64,000 nucleotides of DNA from positions 6,284,001 to 6,348,000 of the forward strand of contig NC_060064.1 of assembly GCF_020283565.1 (NCBI RefSeq), given 5' to 3'. Position numbers and translations under genes: made by a program. Shown piece after piece: positions 33,801 through 45,636 of the stretch; position 1 is the first letter of the stretch; each line of letters begins with the position of its first letter. The stretch comes from Trifolium pratense (lineage: Eukaryota > Streptophyta > Magnoliopsida > Fabales > Fabaceae). The notes under the pieces were generated by a model. That model saw only the letters and a program-made list of their open reading frames with translations. It searched no databases and was not told the DNA's origin.

Positions 33801-35283
33801 TTAAATGGTGTTTGGTTTTCAAACAAGTTCATAATGTACTTCATTAATATTCACTTCAAATTTTTTGGCAGCAAAACACAACAAGGTTTACTGAATCTTT
33901 TGGGAGCCATGTACTCCTCGGTGCTCTTTCTCGGTGCAACAAATTGTATGTCTGTGCAACCAGTTGTTGCCATTGCAAGAACGGTCTTCTATCGAGAAAG
34001 AGCAGCAGGGATGTATTCTGCATTACCCTATGCATTTGGTCAGGTATAAAAGCAAAGGAAAAGTAATCTATAGACAACTGTATTACGTATTAAATGATTC
34101 GAGAAAGTACTTTCACTTTTTATCTTCTGGTTTTCACTTCGTTCCATGTTTTCAAGGATTTGTGCAGGAAAGTTCCTATACAAATAAGTTCCTGCACGAA
34201 TCCTTAAAAAGAAAAATGAAAACAAAAACTGTTTTCTCAAACTCAACATCTCCTAACCAAAGAAAATATGCCAAAACTAAAAGCACTTAATTGATAATGC
34301 AGGTGGCAGTTGAGACAATATATAATGCAATTCAAACAGCCATTTACTCACTAATCCTTTATTCCATGATGGGATTTGAATGGAAGGCAACAAACTTCTT
34401 ATGGTTCTATTACTACATACTAATGAGTTTTATATACTTCACATTGTATGGAATGATGCTTGTTGCGCTAACACCAGGTCACCATGTTGCTGGCATTTGT
34501 ATGTCCTTTTTTCTGAGTTTTTGGAACTTGTTCTCCGGCTTCATCATTCCTAGGACGGTATGTGATCCACCCTTTCGTTACTTAATTCATATTTTCGATT
34601 ACGAAAATGATACTCTTATCTTTTTTAATAAGCTTAAATACACTTTTGGTCTCAAATTCGGCAATGAATAAAATAGAGGATCGTGCCATGTGGACAATGA
34701 CTCACATGCCACGTCAGCATATGTGGCAAGCCATGTTGACATGACATTGTGAGTCATTGTCCATGTGGCAAGACATGCTGACGTGTCATGTGAGTCAATT
34801 GCCACATGTGCATTGACTTGGTCAAAATCAGTGGGGGACCATCATTTTGCAAAATTGGCTAAAGTTAGGGGGCTAAAATCGCAAGTTTGTGAAAGCTAGA
34901 GGGCCAAAATTGCAAGTTTCTGAAAGTTAGAGGGTCAAAAATATAATTTGGCCTAAGTATTTTTAACATGAAACTAACATATATTTTAATTTCTACTATA
35001 TGATATACTACAGCAAATTCCTATATGGTGGAGATGGTACTATTGGGCTTCACCTGTTGCATGGACATTATATGGCCTAATAACCTCACAACTAGGGGAC
35101 AAGAAAACAGAAATAGTGATACCAGGAGATGGAAGCATGGAACTTAAGGAATTCTTGAAACATAATTGGGGTTATGATCATGATTTCCTTCCAGAAGTTG
35201 CTGTTGCTCATATAGGATGGGTTCTTCTCTTTGCATTTGTGTTTGCTTTTGGCATCAAATTCTTGAACTTCCAGAAAAGATAG
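27832..35283 (+). CDS. ABCG34: Full-size ABCG (PDR) transporter, ABCG34-type, copy 1
   Basis: ATP-driven plasma-membrane exporter with NBD-TMD-NBD-TMD layout. Exons: 27832..28208, 28682..28802, 28895..28983, 29104..29188, 29267..29557, 29882..29972, 30080..30980, 31111..31271, 31386..31489, 31592..31757, 31855..31938, 32097..32233, 32336..32668, 32763..33053, 33136..33219, 33320..33453, 33541..33768, 33872..34043, 34303..34557, 35014..35283; 1457 aa. The Met chosen (MASVLAGDE) fits the family; an in-frame Met 8 codons upstream (27808) is possible. NBD1: GPPGSGKT (K208), Q-loop AYISQ (Q250), [24 protein letters not shown]2: GVSGAGKT (K906), [25 protein letters not shown] marks include [16 protein letters not shown] and the end FLNFQKR. 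Intron 14 uses a GC donor. Family members export defence metabolites; the substrate here is unknown. Confidence 0.93.
28209..28681 (+). other. First intron of PDR copy 1, with repeated GATCCGTCAAAC-like units and hairpins
   Basis: Variants of GATCCGTCAAAC occur near 28256, 28322, 28401 and 28439, interleaved with AACTAG(C/T)(A/G)GTCA blocks. Two short palindromes follow: GGTGGTTGA...TCAACCACC near 28463..28488 and GGATCCTC...GAGGATCC at about 28540..28583. It may be a degraded MITE; I cannot assign a family. Confidence 0.5.
29629..29857. repeat. MITE-like repeat in intron 5 of PDR copy 1
   Basis: Starts GGTCTATTTGGATCGACTTA and ends near GTTTATCCAAACTTATC, an imperfect inverted repeat, with internal AACTTATG...CATAAG pairings. 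This layout is frequent in legume introns. The exact ends and target duplication are not clear. Confidence 0.4.
34631..34955. mobile_element. MITE in the last intron of PDR copy 1
   Basis: Starts AGCTTAAATACACTTTTGGTC and ends ATATAATTTGGCCT, resembling the TTTTGGTCC-type ends of Mutator-like MITEs in legumes. Inside is a strong hairpin: CCATGTGGACAATGACTCACA at about 34687 mirrored by TGTGAGTCATTGTCCATGTGG at about 34748. The target duplication is unclear. A related fragment lies at about 36545..36670. Confidence 0.55.
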
Positions 35284-37928
35284 TATATGAACAAAAGTTA
35301 CAAAACCATATATATCATCAGCTTAAAAAATTAGAGTGTTGCTATTCAAACACAGAAAATGACATCTCTGTCATCGACACCGTACATCACTATGCGCGCC
35401 ATGCAAATAATGCAGTCTGTGCGCGTGGTCCGCGGCCATGAAAATTATTAAAAAAAATCTAACCGACCGTATAAAATATGATGTCGAACTGTCGATGTCA
35501 ACTTTTGTGTTGACATATCACTATTCTAAAAGTTACTACACATAAATTTCTTTTATTGGTATAGAAATTCATGGATTCAATACATAAAACTTTAGGAGTC
35601 TCCTCTTTTTTGAGCAATTCCAAACTATAGGAGTTGAGTAGGTAAATAAATAGATGACGAAGTAGTTGTATGTCTCATGTGAAATCACCAACAATATTGT
35701 TTTGATATTATACTTATTTAACAGTTATATAGTGTTCATTTATTTTCTGAATAGAACAACAGCTATTAGTTTGATATAATTCTTACTAAAATCGTCTCAA
35801 TTATATAGTTGTGAAGAAACAAAAAAGAGATCATGAACCCTTAACTACTAATATTGATCTTAAGAGTGAGAGTTTGGCCTAATTTAAGCTAGTATTCGGT
35901 ATTCACCCTATAAAACTGACTTATAAAATAAAAATTATTTCTATTTAATAAACATATATTCAGACTATCTTGCAATCAATATAAAACTTCTTAACAATGA
36001 TTATTTCAAATCAAATCATTACGATTATGCCACAATCTCCACATAATCTTTTTCAACATGTTTCGAACATAACTCATAGTTGAGGTTGTTATTTAAAGCT
36101 TAGTAGTGTTGTTATTAGATTTTCTCTAATCTACCCTTTTATAATTTTAGGGTATTTATCCATCAACTAATGAGAACAAAGTCATATCCAAATCAACATA
36201 TATATGAAAATTCAAAATTTTGTTACAAGTTAGTTGTAGATACCATATGCAAATACACTTACGTGGTTTGTTCTTATTTTGATTGAAGGATAAATACCTC
36301 AAATTATGAGCGGTAGAGTAGGCCTCACCTATTTATTATACTTGACATGTAAAAAGATACAAAAGAATATTACCCATATAATTAATTGTTTTTTTTTTGT
36401 TACAATATTTAATTGTATTATTGGAAACTTAGAATTGAAATATAATATTGTTATATATAGTCAAATTATTTAAAATGCCATGTTAAATATTTAAAAAGAG
36501 TTCAATTTTATTGGTCTATTGGTTCATTAGTTTATTTAAATACACGTGATTAAATTTCCCTTTTGGTTCCTTGATTTTCACAAACTTACAATTTTAGTTC
36601 ATAATTTTCATAATAACATTTTTATCCCGACTTTAACCCTCATGAATAAAATTAGGGGCTAAAATGGTACTGTAAAGAAATGTCTTCGCAACCAATCATA
36701 CTACTCCCTCCGGTCCTTATTATAAGAAACAGTTTGACAAAAACACACAGACCAAGGAGACCTATTTTTTTTATTAAAAATTCTAAAATGTTATATTTAA
36801 TTCCAAAAATAACATTGGTCTTAATTGATTGTTGTCTCTTGTAATTATCAATATACTAAACCACTATTCTTAATTCCAATGTAACTCATACATGAATATA
36901 TAGATTTTATTGAATGGTGGTAGACTATTTACGTGACTCTTTATTTACTAAAATTTGCCTCCAATTTTTTTGTATAGGAAATGTGTGTGTAATTAATATT
37001 AAGCATTGGAATAAGTTATATTGGAGTATACAATTCAATTCAATAAGGGTATAAAAGGAATTACTTATTTAATAAAACATAGATTTAAGGAGTGTTCCTT
37101 ATATAAAAGACAAAAAAAAATGCAAATTGTTCCTTATAATAAGGACCGGAGGGAGTATAAAGAAATGAAAATATAATTGAATTGTGAATGTATTCAAGTT
37201 ATTGTAAGTGCACGGTGCACCCAATACCTTCTTTTTATTTAAGAAATGTTTGATTATTGCCATGAATGCTAAAGGAAGGAGAGAATATAGTTTCTTTTTT
37301 TCAAAGTCGGTGCTTCTAAATTTATTTGGTTTCCCAATACCAATTTATTTTATTCACGCTGTAGTTTAATTTTTTTCGTCTTTATTCTATGTTTATTTTG
37401 TTTAATTAACAGATTAGTTTTGATTCATTACATATTTAACTAATTATAACTTGATTTTTAGTTTAAAAAAATTGATTTTATATTTTCTTACCAATTTTTG
37501 TGACTCCACTACATTTTTGTTTTTTTGACAGTTTGTGACTCCACTACGTTGAATATATGCTAAAAATACATTTACATATTTTAGGTATTTATTTTGACAT
37601 TGTAAGAAAAATATCAAAATACATATTTTTTTGCCACTTTTTAGTCAAAATTCCAAGTCCCAAATCTTCAGTCAAAGAATTGTTGTAAAATGAATGCTCT
37701 TTGACCGGAAAAAACAAACAAATATAGTAGTACTATTTTTTATTATAAAATATAAGTAAAATTGTATTTTTCAAATTTATTGTATATTCCCTATTTTGTG
37801 TTTCTTTTGTTTTTTTGACTAAATTTAATGTATCGGTTGTATATAAATCTTGTTGTTTTTTTGAACATTGGAGTTACTAAAGTTTATTATAACTGAAATT
37901 ATTTTATCAAAAAAAAAACTGTTTTGAC
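35284..37928. other. Spacer between the two PDR genes
   Basis: AT-rich, without supported genes. It holds a short GC-rich stretch near 35390..35440 (TGCGCGCC, GTCCGCGGCC), a fragment of the TTTTGGTTCC MITE family at about 36545..36670 and a Tc1/mariner-type element at 36704..37155. Confidence 0.55.
36704..37155. mobile_element. Tc1/mariner (Stowaway-like) element
   Basis: Starts CTCCCTCCGGTCCTTATTAT and ends with the reverse complement ATAATAAGGACCGGAGGGAG, flanked by TA on each side. There is no transposase ORF in its 452 bp. Confidence 0.85.
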
Positions 37929-40900
37929 ATGTCATCAACATTTTCATGGAATATGTCAATCCGGCAGCAGAGACAACATAGAAGTTGGCCTTCGACGAGT
38001 TTCGTTCCATTGGGGGAACCACATGTGTTCAATACATGGGATGGAGATACTCAAGAGAAAAATGAGGAGGATCTTATATGGGCTGCAATCGAACGTTTAC
38101 CTACGTTCGATCGCATCAGAAAAGGGTTGTTGAATCAAATGCTTGATAATGGAAAGATTGTGCATTGCCCAATTGATTTTACAAATCTTGGGTTGGAGGA
38201 TAGAAGGTTACTTCTTGAGAATATGCTAAAGTGTGTTGAGGAAGATAATGAGAGATTTCTACTTGGCCTCAGAGATAGAATTAATAGGTATGATCTATTT
38301 ATCTATCAATTTTAATAAAATATTTATTTTTTAATTCTTATAATTTATTTTTTATATATGTACAATACAGGGTGGGGATTGAAGTTCCAAAAATTGAAGT
38401 GCGGTATGAGAATATATCGGTTGATGGAGATGTGCATGTTGGTAGTAGATCACTTCCTACCCTACTCAATGTTACTCTTAATGCTTTTGAGGTATGCTTG
38501 TTTTATGTCTCTAATATCTAAGTTATACGTTTGAATAATTCTTTTTCATTTTCTTAACATAAAACAAGAATGCTTTTTGTAACCAAAAAAAAAAAAAAAC
38601 AAGAATGCTTTCTATTTATAGTTTCCAGTGGCGGAACTGGGAATTTTTATTCCAGGGGCCACTAAAAAAATTATAATATAGAAATTAAATACAAAGTTAT
38701 ATTGCGTATAAAAATTTGATTATCAATAAATTAAATTCCATACTATAAAATAATGCTCCGTATGTGTCAAGTGACTTAAAATAATCAATAAATGTCTTTG
38801 CACTAATACTCACACAAAGTGTATCATTAGGAAATCATATGTTTTATTATTATAGGAAAATGTTCTTGCTTAGGGGTGTTCGCGGTGCGGTTTGGTTCGA
38901 TTTTGAGCTTAAAAGTCATCCTAACCGCGAGATAAAAATGCATGCGATTTGGTTTGGTTCGGGTTTCTGAAATGAAAACCGCAAACCAAACCGTGCGGTT
39001 TGTAAGAAAAATGATTTGTGCAGTTAAAACTAAATGCGATTTTTTACGATTTTACTTTTGCATTGGTTCGGATACGATCACCCCTATTTTTTCTAATGGC
39101 TTGAGACAAAATTTTGTCACAAATAATTGATTTTCTTTTAAAAAAAAAAGGGAAAAAAAACAGAAAAGGAAAAAACAACAAAAAAGGCATCCACCAAGAA
39201 TTGAACCCAAGTACTCTTGGTGTTTGGGGACCACTTTTAACCGCTTGGACAGACTGAAGTATTAATAATTTTGCTCAGAAGCAAATATGTATAATATACC
39301 ATTGTAATTTTATATTACTATCAAAGGTACACTAGTAATTTATTATTTTTCCGGGGGTGGCCGTGACCGCCCACAGCCACCCCCTGGATCCGCCTCTGAT
39401 AGTTTCAAGTTTCAACTCTTTTTTATTAAAAACAAAAATAGTGACACTTTTTTGTTTCATCACAAGTATCCGATTCATTTTTTTATTGAAAGAATATTGA
39501 TGTTGTTTATGATAAAAAAAGAATTGGGTACAAAATTTATGATTTTTTTTAATATACATATATAATATTTTTTTGACTAATATACATATATAATATTGTT
39601 ATTTGTTACGACAGAATATTCTAGGATTGTTTCGCTTGGCGCCTTCGAAAAAGAAAAATATTCGTATTCTTAAAGATGTTAGTGGAATCATCAAACCATC
39701 AAGGTACTATTGATCTCGTCAGAATAACATTGAACATATTATTTTGCACTTACTTTGATAGATATGAGTCTTGGTTATAATGTTGTATTATGATTTCAAA
39801 TTTTTTATTTCACCTTTAATTATAGTATCAATAAGTATTTTTTTTTTCAGGATGACCCTACTTTTGGGTCCTCCAGGTTCAGGGAAAACTACATTGCTTA
39901 AGACACTTGCAGAGTCTCTTGATCGGAATTTAAGGGTTTGTCTAGTGATTATTCATATTTAACTTCTTTTTTTTTACCGAAATATTTTATTCCTACTTTT
40001 TATCACCATCATTCTAATTCAGAGTGTATGTAATCTCTCAAAAATAATCTAAAGGTGGACCTTTATCATTTTTAATAAAATAAATTACATTTTATAAAAA
40101 CTTACTAAAAATTATATGGTTCACGGTTGGACCGATCGAGTCCATACTAGACGACTCCGAATTTATTTTATTTTTTATGTTGTGAGCAGATTAGAGGAAG
40201 AATTACTTATTGTGGACATGAACTAAATGAATTTGTTGCTAGAAGAACATGTGCTTATATTGGTGAACATGACCTTCATTATGGAGAAATGACTGTGAGA
40301 GAGACATTAGATTTTTCAGGACGTTGTTTAGGTGTTGGAACAAGGTATCAAATGTTAGAGGAACTTTTAAGAAGGGAAATAGGAGCAGGAATTAAGCCAG
40401 ACCCTGAGATTGATGCATTCATGAAGGCTACATCACTATCAGGCCAAAAAGCCAGTTTGATAACAGATTATGTTCTCAAGGTTCGTATATCAACATTTCT
40501 CATCGAAGACGTGTTTATTGTCTGACACCAACATGTGTATTTTGTATTTATATTCAATCAAAAAAAAAATATTAAACTGTTATTTATGTTGACTTGTCAA
40601 TATCGTGTCTAGTGTTCATGTTTGTGTCTAGTTGTGTTTGTGTCAAAATAAAATAAACTAATAGTATATAGTTAGTTATACGAAATCAAATTAGCTGCTC
40701 TAAATATATTTTTGGTAAAATCATACATATAATTAATTTTTGGTATCCATATTTCATAATTTTATTTACATTGATTTTTATTATGCTTGTATAGTTGCTT
40801 GGATTGGATATTTGTGCTGACACCAAAATTGGTGATGACATGACAAGGGGTATCTCTGGAGGACAAAAGAAGCGAGTCACAACAGGTTAATTACGTTCAA

Positions 40901-43900
40901 TTAATTCATTTTATCATTATTTTTTACTGGTGTTAGTGTCGTGTCTGATGTTCGTGTAAATCTTTGTAGGGGAGATGCTAGCTGGACCGGCAAAAACACT
41001 TTTCATGGATGAAATATCAACAGGATTAGATAGTTCAACAACTTTTCAAATAACCAAGTTCATGAGACAAATGGTTCACATATTAGATGTAACAATGGTG
41101 ATTTCTCTTCTACAACCAGCACCAGAGACATTTGAACTCTTTGATGACATTATACTACTTTCAGAAGGTCAAATTGTATACCAAGGACCGCGTGAAAACG
41201 TGTTAGAGTTTTTCGAAACCATCGGTTTCAAATGTCCTTCAAGAAAAGGAGTAGCAGATTTTTTACAAGAAGTGACATCGAAAAAAGACCAACAACAATA
41301 TTGGTTCAGAAACGATAAACCTTACAGATATGTTTCAGTTTCTGAATTTGTTGATTGTTTTAATTCATTTCATATCGGAGAGAAACTTGTGGAAGAACTT
41401 AAGGTTCCTTATGATAAAAGAAAAACTCACCCAGCTGCATTAGTGAAAGAAAAGTTTGGAATATCAAATTGGGAACTATTGAAGGCATGTTTATCAAGAG
41501 AATGGTTACTTATGAAACGCGGAAATGCTGTTTTTGTATTCAGAAATATACAATTAGCAATGATGGCGATTTTCCTAGCTACCTTGTTCCCTAGAACTAT
41601 CATGCCTTTTGGAAGTGTTGAAGATGGACAAAAATACTTTGGAGCATTGTTTTTTACTATGTCGACTATGATGTTTCATGGTGGAGCTGAACAATCCTTG
41701 CTTGTTGACAGGCTTCCTGTCTTTTACAAACAAAGGGATTTCATGTTCTTTCCTGCATGGGCATTTGGGTTACCTATGTGGCTTCTTAGGATCCCCTTCT
41801 CATTTATTGAACCAATCATTTGGATTCTACCTACATACTATACAATTGGATTTGCTCCATCAGCTAGCAGGTACTAAAAAAAGTAGAGTTATCGATAAAA
41901 ATTAATAATTTCGTCGCAAGGATGGACGCATTATTTTAGCTGTGAAAAACCTAATATTGTGAATTTGTGATAATAGTTTGTTCTTTATTTTATACTTATA
42001 ATCCTCTTCTTTTTTTGCAGATTATTTCGACATTATCTCGTATGTGTTAGCATTAACAACATGTCTCTTGGTCTATTTCGACTTGTTGGTGCTATTGGTA
42101 GAACACAAGTTCTTTCAAACATACTTGCTGGTTTGACCTATCAACTTGTATTTGTTCTTGGAGGATTCATCGTCGCTAAAAGTAAAATACATCATTATAG
42201 TTTAAGGGAACTCTAAATTTTCTTAATATAATTGGTTTGACCTATCAAAATTCTCACTTACACATTATTTTGTTTTACATACAGATGATATTAAGCCATG
42301 GATGTTATGGGGCTATTATGTTTCTCCTATGTCATATGGTCAAAATGCCATTGTAATAAATGAATTTTTAGATGAAAGATGGAGCAAAGTAAGAAAACAT
42401 TTTTCTCATTAATTCATGTTTTTCAATATCTAAATAGTTAGCATAAGTAGCTAAGCCTTATTAGACAATGTTTCACATATTTTGCAGCCAATTACAGACC
42501 CTATAGATAATGCAACTACTGTTGGGAAATTACTTCTTAAAGCTAGAGGATTTTATACACAAGACTATTGGTATTGGATATGCATTGGAGCCTTGTTTGG
42601 ATTTTCTCTTCTTTTCAACTCTCTCTTCATTCTCGCAATAACTTATTTGAATCGTAAGTGTTATATTATATCCTTTTGAATTTAAACATTTTAATTCAAT
42701 TGAAATTTTGCATTGATGAATTTTTTTAACATCAAATCAAATTTCAGCTATAGATGGTTCAAATGCATTCGTCGAGGATGAAGGTGACGCGAAGAATGAG
42801 AATTTAACCCTTATACAAAATACAAATAAAGGTTCTGCAGAAAGTAGTTCTTTAAATGAAGAACGAAGAAAGGGAATGGTTTTACCGTTTCAACCTCTTT
42901 CACTTGCATTCAATCATCTGAACTACTGTGTAGATATGCCTGTTGTAAGTCACTCAATTTGTGTCCTTTTTTCATTACTAGGTCGTTTTTTTATTCGTCA
43001 AAGTAATGGTTTTGGTTTTGTTTTATAATGTCAGGAAATGAAGAGTAAGGGAATCAATGAAGATAGACTTCAACTACTACATGATGTTAGTGGTGCTTTC
43101 AGACCTGGAATATTGACAGCACTTATGGGTGTTAGTGGTGCCGGAAAGACAACCCTCATGGATGTATTAGCCGGAAGAAAAACAGGCGGATACATTGAAG
43201 GAAGTATTAACATTTCTGGTTATCCAAAAAATCAAACAACATTTGCTCGAGTTAGTGGTTATTGTGAGCAAAATGACATTCATTCTCCCTATGTTACTGT
43301 CTATGAATCTTTACTATTTTCTGCATGGCTTCGTCTTCCTTCAGACATTGACACAAAAACAAGAAAGGTGAGTACGTTGCGTTTGTGAATTAATTAAAAC
43401 TCCTTCATATTATTGTATTGGTCAAGTTCTAATTAAGTTACTGGTTGATGATGGTGGCGATGCAGAGGTTTGTTGAACAAGTCATGGAATTAGTTGAGCT
43501 TACACCAATCAAAGATGCACTTGTAGGCTTTCCAAGAGTGAATGGTTTATCAACAGAACAAAGAAAAAGGCTTACTATTGCTGTGGAATTGGTTTCTAAC
43601 CCTTCCATCATCTTCATGGATGAACCAACATCAGGCCTTGATGCTAGAGCCGCTGCTATCGTCATGCGAACTGTTAGAAACACAGTAGACACAGGGAGAA
43701 CTGTTGTGTGCACAATTCACCAACCAAGCATTGACATTTTTGAAGCTTTTGATGAGGCAAGTTCATTTCGAATTTCAAATCTTTAGAGTTCATGACTCAT
43801 GAGTCTAATATCATGTATTAATTACTTGATTATTGATGCAGCTATTGTTGATGAAAAGGGGAGGACAAATTATTTATGCAGGACCTCTTGGTCATCAATC

Positions 43901-45636
43901 ACATAAGCTTATAGAATATTTTGAAGTGAGTATTGAAAAGCTTTACTTTTTTTCATTCATCACATGAGTTTTGGATGTGTCAGCTTCATATTTTGAGCAT
44001 TGTTATGTTATCTACTTGTGAATTTAATGGTTTGTTATATGTTGTAGGCTATTGAGGGGGTTCCAAAAATCAATGTCGGATATAATCCTGCCGCATGGAT
44101 GCTTGAGATCAGTAGTGCTTCAACTGAGGCCCAACTTGGTGTAGATTTTGCAGAGATTTATGCCAATTCTACACTTTACCGGTGATTGTTTCTTTTGAGA
44201 CTCTTGTTACTACTATGCATGATTATATTATATAGTTGTATAACTTCATTTTCTTAATTTTTACATTCTCCAGAAGGAACCAAGAGCTTATCGAAGAAAT
44301 CAGTACTCCTACACCAGGTTCCACGGACTTATTCTTCCCAACCAAATATTCTCAACCATTTTTTGTGCAGTTCAAAGCTTGTTTCTGGAAACAATATTGG
44401 TCGTATTGGAGAAATCCTCCATATAATTGTGCTCGATTCATTTTCACAATATCAATCGGATTATTGTTCGGACTCATTTTTTGGGATAAAGGCCAACATT
44501 TGTAAGCCAATTTACTTATCTGTATATTTGTTCTATGGTTTTGCATGCTCTAAAGTCTTATTTGATGTTTGTTGAACAAATTTCATTGGCAGCCAAAAAC
44601 AACAAGATTTATTTAATCTTATGGGAGCTATGTTTGCTGTTGTAATGATCCTCGGAACCATTAATATTATGGGAGTGCAACCAGTTGTTGACATGGAACG
44701 AATTGTCTTATATCGCGAAAAAGCTGCAAGAATGTATTCTGAATTGGCTTATGCATTTGGTCAGGTATGAATGTAAACAAATACAAATCTAAAACAATTT
44801 GTTCTATAAATTTAATCTTACAATGTTTAAAACATTGTGCATTTTTATGATTATGCAGGTGGCAATAGAGATAATTTACAACTTAATTCAAGCAGCCATA
44901 TACACTACTCTTATTTATTCCATGATTGGGTTTGAATGGAATGCAGCAAGATTCTTCCTTTTGTACTATTTTTTGTCAATGTGTTTAATCTTCCTCACCT
45001 TGTATGGGATGATGTCAGTTGCTTTAACCCCAAGTTACCAACTTGCTTCTATTTTTAGTCCTGTCTTCACCAGTATATGGAACTTGTTTTCTGGCTTTGT
45101 CATTCCTAGGACGGTAAGTTAATTAACTATTTTTTTTTTTACTATCTCCGTTCTTTTTTATAAGAGACAAAGTTACTTTTTAGATCACTGAATAATTAAT
45201 GTATCTGATCTATAATAAATATAGCTCAGATACACCAATTATTCAATGAGTCTGAAAAGTAACTGTATCTGGTACATAAGTTTGTTTGATAGTAGTAGTT
45301 AAAACCAATGTTAAGTATTAAGGTTCCTAATTAACTGATTTTTTCCTTAATATATATATGTTACAGCAAATTCCTAAATGGTGGAGATGGTTCTATTGGG
45401 CTTCTCCCAATGCTTGGGCAATCTATGGCATAGTTACATCTCAATTAGGTGACAAAAATGATCAAATTGAAGTCCCAGGAGTTGGATACATGAGTGTTAA
45501 GGAATTTCTCAAACAAACTTATGGTTTTGAATATGACTTTTTACCTTGGGTTGCTATTGCTCATGTGGGTTGGGTTCTTCTTTTCTTGTTTTTTTTCGCA
45601 TATGCCATGAAATTCCTAAACTTTCAAAAAAGATAG
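37929..45636 (+). CDS. ABCG34: Full-size ABCG (PDR) transporter, ABCG34-type, copy 2
   Basis: Tandem paralogue of copy 1. Exons: 37929..38287, 38371..38491, 39615..39703, 39851..39935, 40190..40480, 40795..40885, 40970..41870, 42021..42181, 42285..42388, 42488..42653, 42748..42944, 43035..43367, 43466..43756, 43842..43925, 44048..44181, 44274..44501, 44593..44764, 44859..45113, 45367..45636; 1443 aa with no break. The N-terminus ([14 protein letters not shown]) is unlike copy 1. NBD1 has GPPGSGKT (K202) and SGGQKKR, but its Q-loop reads AYIGEHD, with Glu at 244 where copy 1 has Gln. NBD2 has GVSGAGKT and LSTEQRKR. The PDR motif reads [16 protein letters not shown] instead of [16 protein letters not shown]. 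Exon 11 spans two exons of copy 1. Intron 13 keeps the GC donor. The frame is intact, so probably functional; substrate unknown. Confidence 0.92.
38626..39398. mobile_element. Non-autonomous hAT element with perfect 8-bp duplication
   Basis: Left end CAGTGGCGGAACTGGG and right end CCCCTGGATCCGCCTCTG are imperfect inverted repeats. ATAGTTTC flanks it on both sides (38618..38625 and 39399..39406). It fills most of intron 2 of PDR copy 2 and carries a second TIR element inside. No transposase ORF is seen. Confidence 0.88.
38871..39086. mobile_element. Small TIR element nested in the hAT element
   Basis: Ends TAGGGGTGTTCGCGG and CGATCACCCCTA pair as inverted repeats; the interior alternates GCGGTTTGG and CCAAACCGC motifs. 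Flanks TTCTTGCT and TTTTTTCT agree at 6 of 8 bases, so the target duplication is uncertain. By its ends it is probably hAT-like. Confidence 0.6.
45141..45300. repeat. Degraded Stowaway-like segment in the last intron of PDR copy 2
   Basis: CTATCTCCGTTCTTTTTTAT near the left, with internal AGTTACTTTTTAGA and TCTGAAAAGTAACT pairing, resembles the 56167..56320 MITE (which has CTTTTTAGATTCATTGGATAA). The right end is eroded. Confidence 0.4.

Noticed and set aside
39540..39600. Repeated TATACATATATAATAT words before exon 3 of PDR copy 2
   Set aside because: Simple AT-rich duplication of about 20 bp; no sign of function.
40500..40640. GTCTGACACC...GTGTCTAG words in intron 5 of PDR copy 2, and similar words at 31020..31090 in copy 1, as a transposon
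   Set aside because: Shared words are short and I could not find inverted ends or target duplications.
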